This document shows positions 62,143 to 64,000 of a stretch of 64,000 nucleotides of DNA, piece after piece; positions within the stretch are counted from its first letter, which is position 1; each line of letters starts with the position of its first letter. Position numbers and translations under genes: made by a program. The DNA lies in assembly GCA_000149265.1 (NCBI GenBank), contig CH003306.1, positions 78,177-142,176 of the forward strand, written 5' to 3'. The notes beneath the pieces are model-generated. The model searched no databases and had not been told where the DNA came from. It was given only the letters and a program-made list of their open reading frames with translations. The stretch comes from Ciona savignyi. Taxonomy: Eukaryota; Chordata; Ascidiacea; Phlebobranchia; Cionidae.

Positions 62143-63206
62143 ATGGAGAAAACAATACTGGAAGTTCGGCGTAGACAAAGCCGACAGATGCGTTTCGAAG
62201 AGGCTTTTAAATTTGGGGTAATGGTTAGATTTATTCTGAATTTCGACCACAAAATAAACCATCTTTTGGACCCAGATCGAAGAAGCTTCTCGGCGGCATT
62301 CCGATGACCGAGATGCCGGCGGGAATTTCCACTTACCCCCGATCTTATATAAGCGACAAAAGAAAGATTTCTTGAAATCTCGGGCCAAGAGTATAGCGGT
62401 TATGAAACTTCCGTTTGATGACGCAACGATACCAGACTTTGACGTCGAAAAGCGAATTAAATTGCCCAAAATTGGAACTGAAAACAGAAAAGCTTCGATT
62501 GCGGTAAAACTTTATTTATGATTAGTAACGTATCTTTATGATTGGATAGTCTCACAAAATTTGATTGCGGTGTACATATTACAGAACAGCCAAAATTTAT
62601 AATTATTTTAGAGAATTAACAGTTGTCAAATGGTTAACGCGACCGACTAAAATACGGATATCACACACAAATACGGTGCTTTTTCAAAGAAGCACTTTTC
62701 ATATATCGGATAAATATTTGTTTAAAAAATTCGTTTTCTGTTCCAATTTTTCGTAAGAAGATTATTGGCACTTTTATTATTAGGAAAAAAATCGATAGTC
62801 CTTTAGGCCATAGATATTTTCATCGGCCAAAGTTACGAACGCGTAATAGGTTTGTCCAGCCATACTTTTTATATAGAAATTAATATATGAATCGGCCCCT
62901 ATAACCATTTGGCTATACAACCGTTTTTCTCGGTATAGAAGTTTATGTTGGGTATCTCCATAAACTTGGTCCATACCGTAAGTGGGAAACGTGGATGGTT
63001 ACTAACATCGTCCGAGTACCGCGTGTCCACAGTCGAGTTTTAATATTGAATACCTGGTTGTTAATAACTGTTTTTTTTTCAGCACAATAATCACTGGAAA
63101 CTCCCGTTACGCAGAGTGGGTCAGCAAAATAATCGAATTATCGTCGAGCACCTACGTCATAAATTATTACGTCAGCACGAACGCCGAGTTAGTCGCGTAT
63201 ATGAAG
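62143..63206 (+). CDS. Unrecognised basic protein, first three exons, runs off the window
   Basis: Exons 62143-62217, 62276-62503 and 63083-63206 keep one frame (phases 0, 0, then one base into a codon) with good GT and AG borders. An in-frame TAA at 62122-62124 precedes the ATG. The first intron is only 58 bp. The visible 142 residues are rich in R and K. Exon 1 is helical (MEKTILEVRRRQSRQMRF). Exon 2 has the possible short motif LPPILYKRQKKDF and then KLPFDDATIPDFDVEKR. Exon 3 has a basic helix, RIIVEHLRHKLLRQHERR. There is no signal peptide, membrane segment or zinc ligand cluster. I do not recognise a family. A soluble, possibly cytoskeletal or nuclear protein fits the composition. The downstream exons were not found before position 64000. 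Confidence 0.6.
62625..62690 (+). repeat. tRNA-derived SINE head fragment
   Basis: TGTCAAATGGTTAACGCGACC followed by GACTAAAATACGGATAT matches the head of the 58585 SINE family. It lies in the second intron of the right-end gene. Confidence 0.5.
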
Positions 63207-64000
63207 GTAAGTTGGTTATTTTGTCTTGTCATTTTACATTTTCTCTATATTTACCCTTTGGAAAATTTAAAAAAAAAGTCGTTTTGTTGGTGTTATATAT
63301 AGTGGGGTTAATGTTACAGGGGGTAAAGATAGTGTTATTGGGGTTTCACAGATAAAGCAAAAACGTTATAACAGTGAGGCAAATTGTCAAGACAACATTC
63401 TTTCAATTTAATGTATAACATCACTAGTGTATTGAAGTCACAAGTTATCGCACTGGGGTAAATGTGGCGTACTTCCAACATTAACTTATTTATGTGCGTG
63501 ACATTATTACACTTTTATATAAGTGTTTCAATTACAAAGGAGCTTCTAGATAATAAAGTTATGGTTAAAATAAATTTTTCTTCTTTATTTTTACATTTGT
63601 GAGAACTGTTTATCAACAAAAATTCCGAAACGCCTTTTTACAAAACATTTTTCATCCAGCCATATCTACAACTGTTCATTTAGCAACGCTTGTAAATAGT
63701 AAAGTTTAAAGTTTGTAAATTAGTCTTATTTTATAATTTTATAACCGCTACATTTGCAAAATTATTATCCTTGCTGAATTTATTGATTTTTTGGAGTACC
63801 GTTCAGCTTTGGTTATGTGAAGTGGCTCTTTATAAAAAAGTGGTCGCGTGTTTGGATGCTATGATGATACCTGAAAGTCGAACCACCCTTTATAACGGCG
63901 CCACCTGCTTATATTGCAATACTACTGACAATCTTGATAAGCCCGTAATCTAAATCCCAACCAAAGTTTCTGGTGTGTCGGGTCAACCTTGATATACACG
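63207..64000. other. Window end, probably intron of the right-end gene
   Basis: It starts with a good donor (GGTAAGTT). The tract is AT-rich. One reading frame of interest near 63807-63953, after TTCAG, is out of phase with the preceding exon and is not claimed. Confidence 0.4.

Noticed and set aside
63807-63953. Possible fourth exon (contains CLYCNTTD) of the right-end gene
   Set aside because: It follows a TTCAG acceptor, but its open frame needs phase 0 while the preceding exon ends one base into a codon. No intermediate exon was found.

Overview
The window looks like nuclear DNA of an invertebrate chordate, most probably a solitary tunicate such as Ciona. This is inferred from AT-rich sequence, GT-AG introns mostly of a few hundred bases, chordate-type gene content (a single INSR/IGF1R-class receptor, an ESRP splicing factor, CFAP263/CCDC113) and abundant short SINE and MITE insertions in introns. 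There are no bacterial operons, CRISPR arrays or phage genes. I did not identify the species by alignment. I joined the exons by eye from splice sites, reading frame and family resemblance.

Layout, left to right. (1) + strand, before 426 to 2920: the 3' half of a CCDC113/CFAP263 ciliary coiled-coil gene in five exons. (2) + strand, 5164-13591: a complete 18-exon ESRP (epithelial splicing regulatory protein / Fusilli) gene of 780 codons with an unusually complete fourth RRM. (3) - strand, 37053 down to 14807: a complete 28-exon insulin/IGF-1 receptor-like tyrosine kinase of 1451 aa. One exon carries an apparent one-base frameshift. (4) - strand, 43410-41698: an intronless NOP56. (5) - strand, 50213-45945: a four-exon TTI1 gene (TELO2-interacting protein, TTT complex). 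(6) - strand, 54432-53731: an intact single-exon ORF for an unrecognised protein with two hydrophobic segments. (7) - strand, 59378-56451: an 11-exon UNC93A-like membrane protein. (8) + strand, 62143 to beyond 63206: the first three exons of an unrecognised basic protein.

The genes have no obvious common pathway. The receptor, NOP56 and TTI1 all relate loosely to growth (insulin signalling, ribosome biogenesis, PIKK/mTOR assembly) and lie head-to-tail on one strand, but co-regulation is only speculation.

Between and inside genes lie two tRNA-derived SINE-like families. One has a conserved TGTCCTTGGGCAAG core. The other has a GGCCnAATGGTTAnCGCGACC head, a poly(A) tail and one nested copy with a 15-bp target duplication. 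There are also hAT-like MITEs with 8-bp target duplications, foldback elements, and a 116-bp-arm inverted repeat in a receptor intron. No single undescribed system stands out. The best candidates for novelty are the receptor's three dibasic cleavage motifs and its frameshift, the two unrecognised genes, the ESRP fourth RRM, the large intronic hairpin, and a recurrent TACCGGTA palindrome.
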